A DNA stretch of 64,000 nucleotides from Rhizophlyctis rosea (taxonomy: Eukaryota > Chytridiomycota > Chytridiomycetes > Rhizophlyctidales > Rhizophlyctidaceae): NCBI GenBank assembly GCA_027596075.1, contig JADGJC010000068.1, forward strand, positions 1-64,000, written 5' to 3'. Made by a program: the position numbers and the translations under genes. The notes beneath the pieces are model-generated. The model worked only from the letters and a program-made list of their open reading frames with translations, did not search any database and was not told the DNA's origin. This document shows, piece by piece, positions 13,601 to 26,697 of the stretch (positions are counted from its first letter, which is position 1; each line of letters opens with the position of its first letter).

Positions 13601-16600
13601 GGAGATTGGTCCCCCCTCGGACGGTTGTGTGCTTTTCACGAAAGCGCTGTCGCTAGCCAATATAATGCGGGAGGAATCCTGAAACATGTCAGCGCGGATA
13701 AACACTGGCAATTCAATTTCGACTAACGTATCCCCGAATTCATTTTTAAACGGCACTTACATCAACACCTTGGTTGTAGACATCTATGGAATACACTCAC
13801 AAGGCTCCGCACCAGATAGCATCCGTGGCATGCATTTGCTTTGTAAACTCGACGTCAGATCAGAGAAAACCTCGTAGCTGATGCGTTTGTCCCTCCATGG
13901 CACCAACCCAGTGCTTGAAAGGACACAAAATGAATGCAGTCGCAATGTAACATCATACATGCATGGCAAAGTCATATTCGGATAGCGCCGTCTTTTGCGG
14001 TCATATGCAAAGGAGGTTGGTCTGACCGGTAGCTCTCACGTGTAAACTCAACGGAGATGACCGTCGTCAAGTAAAGGCTTGCTGATCCCCCGGCGTCACT
14101 CTGTCAATCAAGACGTACAGTCCCTTGAATCTATCAGAAGTGTATCGGATAAGTAGTCCGACATATCAGACCTCTTATGGTTGGCGCGTTTCAGCTACCG
14201 GTTCACGAGTGCAGAGTGCGCAGCCATTGCCAATGATATGTTCATGATTTTTCCCAACTGAGGTGAGAAATCGGGTCCTCACGCCCAGATGAGGTTGATG
14301 ATACACGGTCACATAATGAGTTTGTCTGCTAACAACTCATTGAGGGGGTGTCGAAATGCCACTTTGCAAACTGAGTTTCTACAGACCAGCGAGCGTCCAC
14401 TCTTTTTGCTTGCGCTGGTACCAACGTTGCAAAGAAATGGTGGCACAGGATGCTTGAACTGATTTCTTGAATGAGATATCCGTTTTGCCTTGCTTGTCAG
14501 CAAGTTGCAACAGTTGTGTGCGGCGATGGATATTTTCAGGCATTCCCTCTGATTATCGCCAGTGCTTGATTCTCACGCAGGCTCTGCCACTGTCCTTGTC
14601 GGAATGGATTCCGTTGGCCGGAATATCTCTAGCTATTTGGCTAACCCGGCACAAAGTGCGAACAGCGGGAAAAGGAAGAAAAATATTCCTACCTCATCAT
14701 CGTCACATAATGATATCAATCATGGCGTCAAAGTTGTCGATATCACGCACAATGCGCACACAACATAGCACTCAGATTCCATACGAAACAGCAAATATTC
14801 ACTCATATCTTGACCCACGTACGGCAGGATTACGGAGACGTGTCTGTATTGAAGGCCTCAATGAAAGCCTGTTTTCTTGAAAAGCTGAGCAATGCACATG
14901 AGATTTGAAGTAAGTGAAGGACGGATGGCATCGTCTTAAATATACATGTAACCGTCCCTTTTGATGTGATCAAGAATGCTGTTCTATGAGTATGGCATCC
15001 AGCACCGGAGTCTGACGTCGAAGCAAGCCAAAAAGGACGTGACTGAATACAGGCACCAGCTGTGACCGTCAAATTAGTGGTCACCTCTTTCGAACATATC
15101 GGTTGCGGTCTACTATAATCCCCATCCATATTCAAATAGAGCCATCGCACATGTCAAGGAATATGGGCGTGAATCGCTCCGCTAACCAAGAGCGGCTAGG
15201 GTAACGGTACCGGGAACGGCCATACTCAAGCAGGACACGTAGCACTTCACCAAAGTCGCATGAGTACATGCAGTCAAGGCGGAACAGCGTCATCCACGAA
15301 CTGGATATGCAACAACTTCATCTTGCCTTCCTTTTGCAATGAATGGTTTCCCCACTGGGTTCCAAACATTGACATCATATAACAACGCAAGGCACGGGTG
15401 GAAATCTGATCATGTTCAATCGTGCGTTTCTGGGTGAACGAGAGTCTTGATGCTTACGTTACCAGTGCTCTCCGTTGGTCCACGCTGTTTGTACTGGCAA
15501 TGGGGTGCTGGAAGCATAGTTGCAATGACTTGCCAATTAGCACCATGATCAAACGGGAAGGGACTTCGAGAATCTCCACCCTCTTGAAGTGGGAACCCCG
15601 GAATCAACACATCCGTTGTCTCGTATCTGGACGGTGAAGATTTGCGGGTGGTCTGCTTTGCGAAATGACTCAAGGTTGTGCTAAGGATCCAGTGTCTTCA
15701 TTGTGGCGGAATCACGGATGTGCCATACCACTGTTTATCATGCATTCGTGTTCTCTCCTTTTTCCAGAGAGGATCTTCAGCAGATACACTCCACGGCCGG
15801 CTGCTGTCGGTTAGCCGCTTAAGCGTTCGGGGCGACGGACAATGCTGCAAGCTCGGAGCAAATGAAGCGGCTCCCACCATATCTGTTCTGAAACGCCATG
15901 TCGATGCTGATGAGCTGGCCCAAAATCCGAGGCATAGTCAGCTCTGTGATGATGCACAAGTTAAAGTCTGCTGTCAGGTCATGTGTTTCCAAAACATTGC
16001 CCAGCGGGCCGATTGATCAATTTTGGTGCACATGATGACACCTGCCGTTTGACATGTTCTTTTGCTAACTCCTGTCATGTGCTCTCTGATCATTCGCAGC
16101 GGAAAAAATAATGCATTGAAGACTTGGATCATGTAATATATCAAGTCGGTCAGAGCAACTGAGCACCGTCACCACGCAATTATTTATGGCATGTCATCAT
16201 GCGCTGAAGACATGAGGTCCAATCAGAAGCGAAGCAATAGGATCCCCCGACTCTCGAAAAAGAAACTAATCAGATGCGGTCGCCTTAGGATGCGCGGAGT
16301 CCTTATTGAAAGATCTACCTTGACCTCACAGCAAAGGCATGGAGTGCAAAGCCTGATATTTGCGTAAACACCAACCACTCGAGTTTGCAAGTCTGATACA
16401 TGCATTCTTTGGTATCTGAAAGATTTGGGAGAAAGTGCTGTAATCAATTTGTACGTATTGCCTCACGAAAGCCAAAATCTTATGTCGCTCCCGCGGGCGC
16501 CTTAATTTCATCCTCTCCACCTTACAAAACGTCAAGCTGTCGGGGCATGTTCAATTTTGGAAATTCTCAACGATGTTGGTACCAAAGTGCTAACTCGACC

Positions 16601-17558
16601 TGCAGCAGGATAGGCGAGGTGGTAAGACTCAACTTGCACCCTCCATTCAATTGCTTCCCATTGAACCAAAAAGGTTCACACCGTGGTATGCGTGCATATC
16701 CCTGTGAAAGTTGCCGACTGTTCAGCAGCTAATTGCTATACAGTCGCTGAGACTAGATTTGATTGACCGCCTTCTAAGTATTGATCCAAGAACAGAATAA
16801 AAAGAGATCATAGCATTCTGCGGAGGTGGCTTTCAGGGCGGCTCCCCGCACGGAGGATGCGAGCTCCTATGGTTGAACTGCTAAGTGAAACAAACGTATA
16901 TGGCGGGCACATTCGTCCCTCATGTAATGTAATAAATTGCAATCAACGCGTTTTCCACATGGAGTATGCACAACACACAAGGCGGAACATATACCTTTGC
17001 CGACACCGACGGCATGAAGTCCGTTGCTCCTTGATCAGAAGGTCATACTTGATGGTTCTTCCGTCCACGTGAGCGCCTGCTGAGTGTGGGGGTTCTTCGG
17101 ATCCAAGACTGATTTCCAAACTTGCATGCATGTTGATGCGTTGCGGATGTAGCAAGTGATCGGCGACCACCGAAACAACAGATCAATCATGTTGTGTTGT
17201 GACGCTTTTGAAGACTGGTTTAATACAGCTGCGCAGTCGATGGAGCAGACACGTCCATTCAAAGGGCGCAAGTTTCACGGAGTTGGTCCGACAGTCTTTG
17301 CGCTCGCATTTTGTGATTGCGACTTGCAGAACGTTTCTGTCTACCGTTCCGCAATGTAGAACTGACGAAGCACAATCTAAAGTGCTTTACCATGTTGATG
17401 GTCTATTAAAACTTAGCCGTCCTGATCAGTCTATTCGCCGAATACGAAAGACATTTTATGGACCATAAAATCAAATCTCTATTCTTCCAGCCATCTAAAG
17501 CATATGAACATCAAAAGTAGAACAAAGTAACAAACCCAGCCCTCATAACAAAAAACAA

Positions 17559-18837
17559 TCATCGCCCTCCAATTTTAGCAAACACAAACTTCTTCGGCTT
17601 CATCACCCCCGCACCAGGTCTCGGCTGGCCCCTGTCCACCAGGGCTTTGATCACCATACTCTCATAGTCCGGGTGCACATACTCAAATTCGTCATCCGAC
17701 TCCTCTGAGTGTCTATACTCACCTCACGCAAAGGAACTCCCATCACAACTTCAAAAAGCGTATACACCAATGCGACAAAGTTTGACCACTGCGTGCCACC
17801 CCAGGGGTGGGGCTTGCTCCATTGGAATTGGAGGAATTCGTGAACTCTGAAGCGCGGCGTAATGTGTACCTGTCAAGACATATAATGAGCACCAATGTGC
17901 GACCATTTGAGAAGCCGGTATAACACACTTGTTTGATGTCGTCCAACCATTCGCCATGGCACGCCCCCGGATTCAAGTAACCGATCAATTTTACTTGCCG
18001 GGAGGACATGTCTTGCACGGGCTTCTTGCATACAATGAAAGCGTCCTATCATCAAAAAGGGTTACATATTTGAACGCAAAGTGTAGTAGCTGCGAGCTCT
18101 CACAGGCGTGATGTCCAACCCCTCGAAGCTTTTGTGGTCCACTTCGGCGATGGCGTCGATGGCGCATTTGCAGAGAAGGTGGAGGGACTGTTGGAATGAC
18201 TGTGGGTCGTGTTTGCGGGCAATCAGTCACCGTATAACCTTTACTTACACGGAGTTTGCCTTCATTGCGAAGCTGTTGCGCGACGACGGGAAGTGGCACT
18301 CCTGCACAGGGGTAAATTGTTTGAAAACTTTCAAAGAACTTGATGGAGCAGTGGTAGCAACTCTTACCATACTTCCTAACCCCCCGTAATTCCTTCATGT
18401 ACCCATGTCCGTCCAACTGCACAAACAACTGTAAGAACTGCGCTGCTTTCTTCCACCGTTTTTGGAATAGGATTAGGCACTCCAAGCGCACCGATTACAG
18501 GTTCGTGCGCGGACGGAGCCAGTCACGGTCGTGGTTCATTATCGTCCTCAAAACTAAACGCCTTGATGGTGTAATCTTGTCCGAGGTATGGTGTAACAGA
18601 TGTGCGAAGTTGACCCGCATATTCGCCATTGGTGTTGGTGGCGGGATAGATTGTCCACACGGTGTCGGTCGTGAAGTCGGGGAAGTCCTCCCAGTCTTGG
18701 ACAAACGTGACACGCACTGGATCAAACTGAAGCGAAACGAGAAAATCATTGACCTCAAACAGTGACGCATTTTGCAACACAAGCTTCTTTGAGAACATTA
18801 CCGTCATCTTCTTCCTTGCGTCTGTGAAGTACGGCAT
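17559..18837 (-). CDS. Uncharacterised multi-exon protein
   Basis: A minus-strand gene assembled from several exons that share protein-like composition and are joined by GT-AG introns. Clear parts are the terminal exon 17559-17702, with an acidic segment (ESDDEFEYVHPDYE) and a basic end, stop TGA at 17559; an exon with VHITPRFRVHEF and WSKPHPWGGTQWSNFV; one with SFQQSLHLLCKCAIDAIAEV; and an upstream exon with VRVTFVQDWEDFPDF. One intron inside it (about 18195-18243) is 49 nt with a gtaagt donor, a ctgat branch-like site and a cacag acceptor. I chose the start at the methionine at 18835-18837; starts further upstream in the same frame remain possible. I do not recognise the family and suggest no function. 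The last intron as read would be only 20 nt, and the upstream exon boundary near 18450-18540 is uncertain. Confidence 0.6.
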
Positions 18838-20036
18838 CACAAAGGTTAGAACGACAGTGCATGCTTTGACCTCGCACTCTTTGGCATGAATTGTACATAT
18901 CTCCAGCAGTACGGCCTTCCATATGGCAGCGCATCCAAAAGCAAAGCACAACCGCCAACGCACCGTCATTACCTGGACAGACACCATCAACGGAACGCCC
19001 GAAAAGTGCGACCCTAAGTCGGGACTACACCAGCCCATGCGCCCCTGTGTTGGGTTCCAATGAGCTTATTTGCGACCAAAAACCCATCACAACGAAGCGC
19101 TCGTCTTACTACCGCTTCGTACTACTGATAGATCGCATCGTTGATCGTTCGCGGAGGAGTATGGACAAAAACCGCAAGGGGCGGGAAACAAAGGGGGAGA
19201 GAACTAAGTCGGTTAGCATCAGTGACTCTAGGATAGTCGCGCTGCGAGTCCCTCTATTTCCATCCATTCTGGGTCCCATCTCAAGATCGCTCAGTCCAAC
19301 GTGCCACTCCCTATTCAATTCTTTGGCAAATATCCCGGGTGCGTCGCAGCTCTGTCCTGGAACAAGGCCGTGCGCGTAACTGGGGGTGCCTCAATATCGA
19401 AGAGGGACCACTATTGACCAACGACACGTAAAACGGCCCAATGAGAACGCGCAGCAGGCGCAGCGCTGCGTAGTAACTCTCGATAATGCTCAGAATGTGC
19501 CATCAATCATCTCGTTCACCCCGTCGAATCCCGACAGAGTCCCTAGCATATGCCGCGACAGCGGAGGGAAGCCCAGGAGAGAAAAGACACCAATTGAGGA
19601 AGGAATGAATGGTGGAGGCGGTGGTATGGAAGGGATGGGACTCATTCCACGGCTACGGTGCATCTCATCGGCACGACACCATCCCCACCTCCCACCAACG
19701 TCTCAACTCCTACATCCTCCACAATTCCCCTTCCACACCACCTTCCCCTTACCACTGTCCTACTCTGTCCACATCAGGTTCCGACGCAGTGAAGCTCCCA
19801 TCCCGGCCTTATATCTCGCCTTCTTTGCACCACGGGCACCACTACCTCCACCACCATACCCCACGTACGTTTGAATACCAACTAAGCGCAAGATTTGGCG
19901 GGCTGGTTTTGGAAACAGGCAGCGGCGGCTCAGTAAAACAAGGACAAGCCCGTGCCGTCATCCAAGACGCGCACGTGGACTTCGGCCCATCAGACCACAT
20001 CCCTTTCCCCTTCGCACCACCTGAACCAAACCACCT
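18838..20036. other. Intergenic, competing weak ORFs
   Basis: Between the two minus-strand genes there is about 1.2 kb with open frames on both strands, including a plus-strand frame 19609-20235 that runs into the neighbouring gene. The part from about 19600 is C-rich on the plus strand, like some coding and intron sequence elsewhere in the window. No motif identifies a product, so I leave it unassigned. Confidence 0.4.
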
Positions 20037-20712
20037 TCAATCCCACCCGACCGACCATCTGACGTCGCCGCCTCCGTCAATATATCTTTCCCAATGGACT
20101 GACCCGTGCAAGTCCGATCCCGCAGCTCCTCCGCCACTGAAGATCTTCACGACCACGTGCTGCATAGCCGGTATGGCGACAGTAACGGCTCTCGGCAGTC
20201 GGAGCAATGGTTCCCCTGGCGTTGATGGCGCATAAGGAAAGGTCGCATCTGAAGGACGGGAGGACTTGGGCGGGTTTGGGGCCGGCCGTCGGGGATGGGC
20301 AGCAGAGACCGTGTTGGATGGAGTTGAGTGTTGGGTAAGACAGGTAGGTATGGGAGAACCGACAGTAGGTCCTGGGCATATTGTTACCACGCGCTGTCGG
20401 AAGTAAAGGAGACCGCATCAACCTCCCGTTTGGGGGGGAATGAGTGCCAGATGTGCTGTCACTGTGCATGCTGCTCACCCGTCCTCGAAGCCCTACATTG
20501 CGGAGGTTTTCGTCGATCTCACGTTGCGTTTCATAGTTACCGCGCAGAAAGTTCACTATGGAGTCTGAGAGCATATTGGCGTTGCTGCTGAGGCGGTTGA
20601 AGATGATCCGACGGTCGTGGTGCCCAAGCGGGAGGGCTAATATTGAGAGAAGAACAGTCAAGCGCACCAGCGGTGGACGAGGAGCAATGGACGATTTATG
20701 GGGAGGTGTCAT
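20037..20712 (-). CDS. Small putative secreted or membrane protein
   Basis: Two exons give about 178 aa. Exon 1 is 20388-20712 (start ATG at 20712, phase 1 end) and exon 2 is 20037-20248, joined by a 139-nt intron with a gtaaca donor and a pyrimidine-rich ccttcag acceptor. Residues about 15-30 are hydrophobic (VRLTVLLSILALPLG) after a short basic lead, which fits a signal peptide or one membrane anchor. A polar segment follows (VNFLRGNYETQREIDENLR), and the second exon has AVTVAIPAMQHVVVKIF before a glycine-rich end. No family is recognised. The frame also stays open through the intron, and a plus-strand ORF overlaps exon 2, so the gene model is tentative; further 3' exons below 20037 are possible. 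Confidence 0.45.
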
Positions 20713-23700
20713 GTGGTTGAATTATGATAGGTGGAAGGAGTTGACGTACGGCGACAAAATTAAGGAGTTTACAACGAGCGAGCGGACGCTGTAGAAGGGG
20801 AGGAGTCGGCAGCAAAGGTTTAGTGCCGTATGAGCAGACTGTGGTATTGGACGCTTCGAACTGTCACGGCCGTGATCCAAGCAAAGAATAGTACACCCAT
20901 TCGGTAACAGTCCAGGCAACCAAGTTCCAGCCATCACTCCTATTCCCGCTACTACTTGGCTTACCTTATGTATGGATGATTAACTGATCTCTATGAGCTT
21001 TGGCGATTTTCGAATTGGAAAGAGCAAAAGGGAGAGAGAAGGGGTGCATCCGACCATTTCGATTCTTTTTCGGGTTCGGCAGGTTGGTCCGCGCCCCATT
21101 GTCTCTCATGACTCATGCGGGACCCAGTGGACCCATGGCTCGTGACATACGTATACAGAATGAGAAAAGGAGCGATGACGGAACGCGTGGAATTTGCCGA
21201 ATTTGACCGAGGAGGACTGGACAATCGCATCTACACAGTCACCCATGAAAGATTATTGTGTTATGATGTAGCACAGTCCGACCTTTTCAAACACGGAGAG
21301 AATCGCAGAGGTTGTACTTGAGGGTTGGAATGACTAGACCGTTCAGTGATTTTCGCATAGCTCAGTCAGCACAAAACATGGTTCTAAAATGCGTGCAAAA
21401 AGATTTGGGGGGGAGGCTGGAGGGGGCCCATTGATGCCATTGCTCGGAGTTGCAATGCTTCACCCTCGCCTTCAAATATCCACCCTTTGAAATTGTATAT
21501 GAATGCTCCGAAGCAATGCAGAGTGCTCGTGCTGTGGACACCGCCACCTATCAATGATCGCGATGGCACATTTTGCACCCACTACCAGCAGCTGACTCCA
21601 CAGGTTGATGCTAGCCCTCAGAGTTGATTGGACATAGTCATCGCCGTGATGGGGTTTTTTCTCTTCGTTACACTCTTCTTAATGCGGAGTTATGTGCAGC
21701 GAAATTTATGTCATATTGATGCTGCGGACGGTCAACCGTCCTTGATTGACCTTCGGCATCTTGGATGATGTCGAGATAATACGCCTGCTCACCACGACGT
21801 GGTGAGCGCAGTGTTGACGAATATCATTGTCGAGTGTGGTGTAAAAACACTTGACAGTGTAGTCCAACAAAAATCGCGCTGCCAGGTCTTGCTAACCCAA
21901 TCATGTTGGCGGGTCCTTTCGAATTGGTTGAAAGGGTTATGCGTCCGTCAATTACATCAATGTCGTGGCGCATCCTGCATCTTGTGTTCAGTGGGAAAGC
22001 GAAATGAGGAGGTCCAGGGCTTAAAAATACAAGTTCTTTCCACGGTTGTAGCGAAAAACATGCTAAGTATCGCCCGAATGGGACAAATTTGTCAACGTGC
22101 ACGGCGAGACATCCCGGCGACATTATTTCAAGAGCTGGCGAGAGGAATTCGGCATAGGTCTGCAAGTACAAGCTGCATCCAACCCCAATAAAATCGACTC
22201 TTACCTTCTTGATCGTTAATGCACGCGCCTGCATGAAAATGCTCAAATCAATGCGCCAGACTCCACCTCCAGCTCAGGCTAGATTGCTCATAAGCAACTA
22301 CGCAAAGCCTATTCAGCCGCCGTCGGCATCAATGTCTCTACCTCATTAGCAAACTTTATGTGGAGTCCAAATCGTTATTTTGAATTCTTTTGACGTGGCA
22401 GTACCAGCTTCTGATACGGTATCAAGGAAAAAAGACGAACTACTGGACAATTCCAGCAACATGAACATCTTTGGTCGCCAGCCTCATGATATCTAAGCTT
22501 CATCTCCATCGCTTGCAATTCCTGACGTCGGCAACATCCCTGTTGCCGTATACGGTGGTATGCTCGATGTGGACCGCAAAGCTCCCGCCTTCAACAGCCC
22601 ATACCGCCGGGACCTGTCTTCTAAGCAACGGCAGACGCTCTCCATGGTGCAAGGCCAATGCTACTTACCTGTTTTGCAATAAAAGTGGATCCTTGAAAGT
22701 TGGATCATTGCACTTCTAAGAGTGATCCTGGGAGTGGGGCCTGAACCCCTTCGCTGTCGACATTTTCCGTCACCCATGTGGACCCGTGTGTGAACCATGG
22801 TGTACCAATTTTCAATGATAAGCGCCCTGGCTGTCGCGCGCCGCAGCCGATGGCGTAATCATGCAGTTTAGCACTACCTAGCCAGTGTCGACAACATCTT
22901 CCTCCGCAAAGGTGTTGCTTCTCAATATCGTTCGCAATTTTGAATCAGAGGAGACTTGGCGTTAGAATATCACTTTGAGCAAACAAACAGATAACTATTG
23001 TGCTGGTGGTGCGCTGGTGATTGTCTTCGCCGGGACGGAAGTAGCACGGAGGAAATCAAGCCGTTCATATTTCGAATATAATAGAACAGATGGACACATC
23101 GGCGGTGCTCCCATAAAGAGCCCTTCGCTTCACAATCTGCCGTTGCAAAAATCCATTAAGGATTGTGGCGGCTCAATGTTGAGGTTACTGCTCATCACTG
23201 GTCAGCAGGCCGCATTTCATGCGTTCAAGTAAGACAAATTTCAACGGTGGATAATACCGCACCCTGTTCAGTTGTGAAGATGCATGTCATTGGGAATAAC
23301 ACTGGCAAGCCTGCCATTAATGGGCAATTTGTGACGTGTGTGCTGCAGAAGCAAGGTCATTGGCGCTTCTTGCATCATGTACAGTGCAGCTTGACTTCAC
23401 CTCTAACGTGCTGATAAGTTATGAGCTTTGGTAATTTTAACGTCGCCTCGCGTGCTTCTAGATAACCTCACTATTTACATGAGCGTAAGGACTGCCATTG
23501 GTTACGGAAGTGAGAAAAATTTCAAACGGTTGGGTATGGCTGCGAGAACATCCAAGCGGATATGACCCATGACAATAATTAACGTACGAGTTGACGTTGT
23601 GCAATGTCGGAATCGATGCTCACAACATTCACATGAGCTTCTCAAACTTCCAGCAAGAGGACGTACTTTGCAAGCGTTCATGGAGCTCTACCTCCCCGCA

Positions 23701-24337
23701 TGTTAGCTTTCTTCAATCTGAACTGCTGGCAGGGAAAACGTTTGAGGGTCTTGGCTTGCTTCGAAGAACAGTTCCGTGGCCTTTTTTTCTACATGCTCCA
23801 GTTGGCTTATCATGGAAACTGCGCACACGTGATCCACCCGCAACACCTGGGAATTGAAGCATCGGACAACGTCGTTCACGGTGATCACCACTTGACGGAC
23901 TTGAATCCACTCACTGAAGTTGCTCAAATCAATATGGATGGTGAACGCAAGTTTCAAAAAAGCAACGAAAGACCTCACTGGATATCACTTGGTGGCGATA
24001 TGACATTGCCAATACAGACCGACAATTTTAGAACTGGGATATCATTGTGATGGGCTGCTTCGGGCACGACACAGTCGTTCTGGACAATGGCTTTCTATCT
24101 TGAAGTTTGAGTTCAAATCCAGGAAAGAATGGGTCCGCAGCTTGATGCTCCAGGCGGTTTGCGCCTCAATATGTGTAAACCCTCATCAACTGTCCTCAAG
24201 TGGGCTCTGGCAAGGGTAAGATTTCATTGTGGGTTTTTTAGCGCCGTAGTTTTCATGCAATGATGGATCGTAGGAATCAGGCTTAAAGGCGTTGCAAGTA
24301 ATTATGGGTGAGTGGCCTTGATGGACACTGTGGGCCC

Positions 24338-24377
24338 GGGATATCTTGTTAGCCGGGTCAGCTAAAGCTAATGACCC
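24338..24377 (+). repeat. Dispersed 40-bp motif, copy A
   Basis: Aligns without gaps to three other places in the same gene-poor stretch. The shared core is gatatct followed by ttagc, a short variable spacer, agc(c/t)aa and agct. With copy B it shares about three quarters of the positions by eye, including the closing gaccc. Read in one frame it translates to RDILLAGSAKAND, close to the same-frame translations of the other copies. Confidence 0.6.
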
Positions 24378-26657
24378 AGGCTGCCTTCACATCGCAAAAC
24401 CAATTGATTTAAGTAGTAAAGTTGAGAGCATTGAGTTGTTCTGCTTTGAATGAGGATTTCAGCAGTATCGTTGATCAAAAGATCTGTGTCTTAATGAATA
24501 CCACTTGGAGACGTCAATCGGCACCTGTATTCGGAATCCGTTTTCTGGCTGGAGAGGGACAATCTCCAACCAAATGTGTTACGGGCAGCAAGGTAAATGG
24601 ACTGCCAGACAACAATATTCGGCGCTCAGACAAATGCCAGGAGCTGGCGTGAAAGTCACAGCTTTCCTGAGACGACCATGTGTTTTGAGTCAATCCCGAG
24701 CAATAGCCGGAAAGCATTCCTTGCGTACAGAACGATATGCCTTGACCGGCAGTGGGCACAGTTTAGTCTCCCAAACCCTCATATTAAAATGACGACTTTC
24801 GCAAAATTATCTTGCCTGAATCTGCTTTAGCAAGACGATCATGACAAAACCTTTCTCCTGCAGGAGTGACGTTATTCATGCAATGGAGCTCAACCGCCCT
24901 GTGGATGATGTATTGAGGGATAAAAGCAACGTAGGTCAATATTCTCTTGTGAAGCTGCGGAGGTACTCCAAAGGGTCAGTCGTTCAAGAGGATGTGGATT
25001 GCAGAAGGCATCGAGTCCATGAAAACGAATGAGCGCGAACTGCACGCCTGATCCACGAGCTGGCTCTTACAAATGAATGTTGACATACCTGCCTAATGCT
25101 GAACAATGCCAACAATGTCGATCCTAAGTCAACGCTGCAATAAATGCCTTCAGCTGCCTATGAGCTGCAGAGCATGTGAACAACCTCCGCAGGAAAATGA
25201 CAATCCACAGTAGCTACAATTGCGTCCGCTTGGGAGCCGTGACAATTTGGCGTACTCTGCTAATGTCGTTTCTCGGTTCAACCGAGCTGGAGGCATAACC
25301 AACCGCCGCAAGCTTTCGACCCGTCCTGACTTCATTATGGTCTGGCTCCATTCATTGCGGGGTTCCTTTCGTCCACTCGCAACGTTGTGACCAGGGGCTC
25401 TGACCTTTGACCCAGTTGATTTGCATTCAACTGGCGCCCATTCACACTGGTCCCCAATGTTATCTTGGATACTATTGTATACCTCCCAGCGATGTACCTG
25501 AGCAGAAAGAACATTGTTCGAGCTCCCAAATGCGACGGGATACGTCCACTGTTCCCTCGAAATAGGGAGTCAAAACCTTGTTTGACGAATGCGTGGGTGT
25601 GGTACTTGGTCTGACACTCGACTGGGTCTCAACAGTGCAAGTGAATTGCAACAGTCTGAGCGGAAACCACTCCAAAATCTTCACACAGTATACAGTCTGC
25701 ACAGAGAAAGAGCAAATCAACTTGCTTCTCATCTTGCGTACCCTTCGATATTGCTCAACGCTCCTGAATTGGGTGTGGAGGGACTTAGAAAGGTAATGAT
25801 GTGCCAAAGTTGGAGCTTAAGCGCAAATGTTTTGATTGGGAGCAATCTCCCCTCCAGATGCTTGTCGCGTGCGTATGAGGAAGCCTTTTCTTTCCGGTAC
25901 AGATTCGAGAAACAAATCGACGAACGCACCTGACTTGCAAAGCCAGACTCTAACAACTGCACTATATTGTTTACGGCATACCTTGTAACCAGATCATTGA
26001 AGGGTTCTCTCCGAACCGAATTTCACGGACAGAAACAAAGGCTGCCTTGAACTGCACATTGAAGCGCTGAGGAAAAAGGATGAAGCTAAAAATACCCGCA
26101 CTTCCCAACGAATGACAACTATTTGCATAATTCCCATGATGCCGACCCATTTTATCAAAGAGGGACAAACAGATACATTCGCCTCATATATTGCACCCTG
26201 TGTGGCTTGCTGCAGTCGCTTCAAACAGTAAGGACTGAAAGTTCGAGAGCTGCCATTGTTCCTTTGACTTAATCTGCCGATCCATTCATATGAATATTCG
26301 GCAATGGTTTAATATCCCTCAGCGTAATTCCTTTTTGGCTGCCGCCGATATCCGAAATCGCAGAGACGAAGTTCATTCCGTAATTTGTCTTAGCTGCTGC
26401 AACTGATTGAGTATCGCAGTGCGTCCTGCTGAGTAGCCGATGAATCACCTTGCTCCGGTTCATATGCCACTCATCTGATAACAGAGGGTGCTAGGTTTTT
26501 CTCATCCGACCGGATTCTCTGCCAAAAAAACATCTCAACTCAAAGGACCAGCAGTATGCAACGCCTGACTCTCCGGCAAAGTGCATTTAGCAATTCCAAG
26601 GGCCTCAATCTTCACCCCAAGTCTGCTCGTTGCGCCACATCTGCGTGGATCGGGTCG

Positions 26658-26697
26658 GGGATATCTCTTTAGCTGCGATAGCCAACGCTGACGACCC
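26658..26697 (+). repeat. Dispersed 40-bp motif, copy B
   Basis: Ungapped match to copies A, C and D, with the ggatatct start, tttagc, atagccaacgctgacgaccc end. Same-frame translation is GDISLAAIANADDP. Many differences from copy A are transitions. Confidence 0.6.

Larger units (their letters stand above)
8010..17558. other. Gene-poor stretch with small repeats
   Basis: No coding region is supported in these roughly 9.5 kb. Open frames are all below about 140 codons and overlap on both strands. What is present: a 2 x 33 bp tandem duplication at 8736-8801, a second short tandem duplication at 9337-9405, and an 11-bp perfect inverted repeat at 10610-10643. No transposon coding, tRNA or rRNA was seen. 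Confidence 0.5.

Noticed and set aside
18891..19379. 162-codon plus-strand ORF
   Set aside because: It partly overlaps the region upstream of the minus-strand gene, has no motif, and its translation shows no regular composition.
19609..20235. 208-codon plus-strand ORF with some protein-like text after 19862
   Set aside because: The first part is low-complexity His/Pro/Ser text and there is no domain. It overlaps exon 2 of a minus-strand model that has consistent splice phases. It is not excluded, only less supported.
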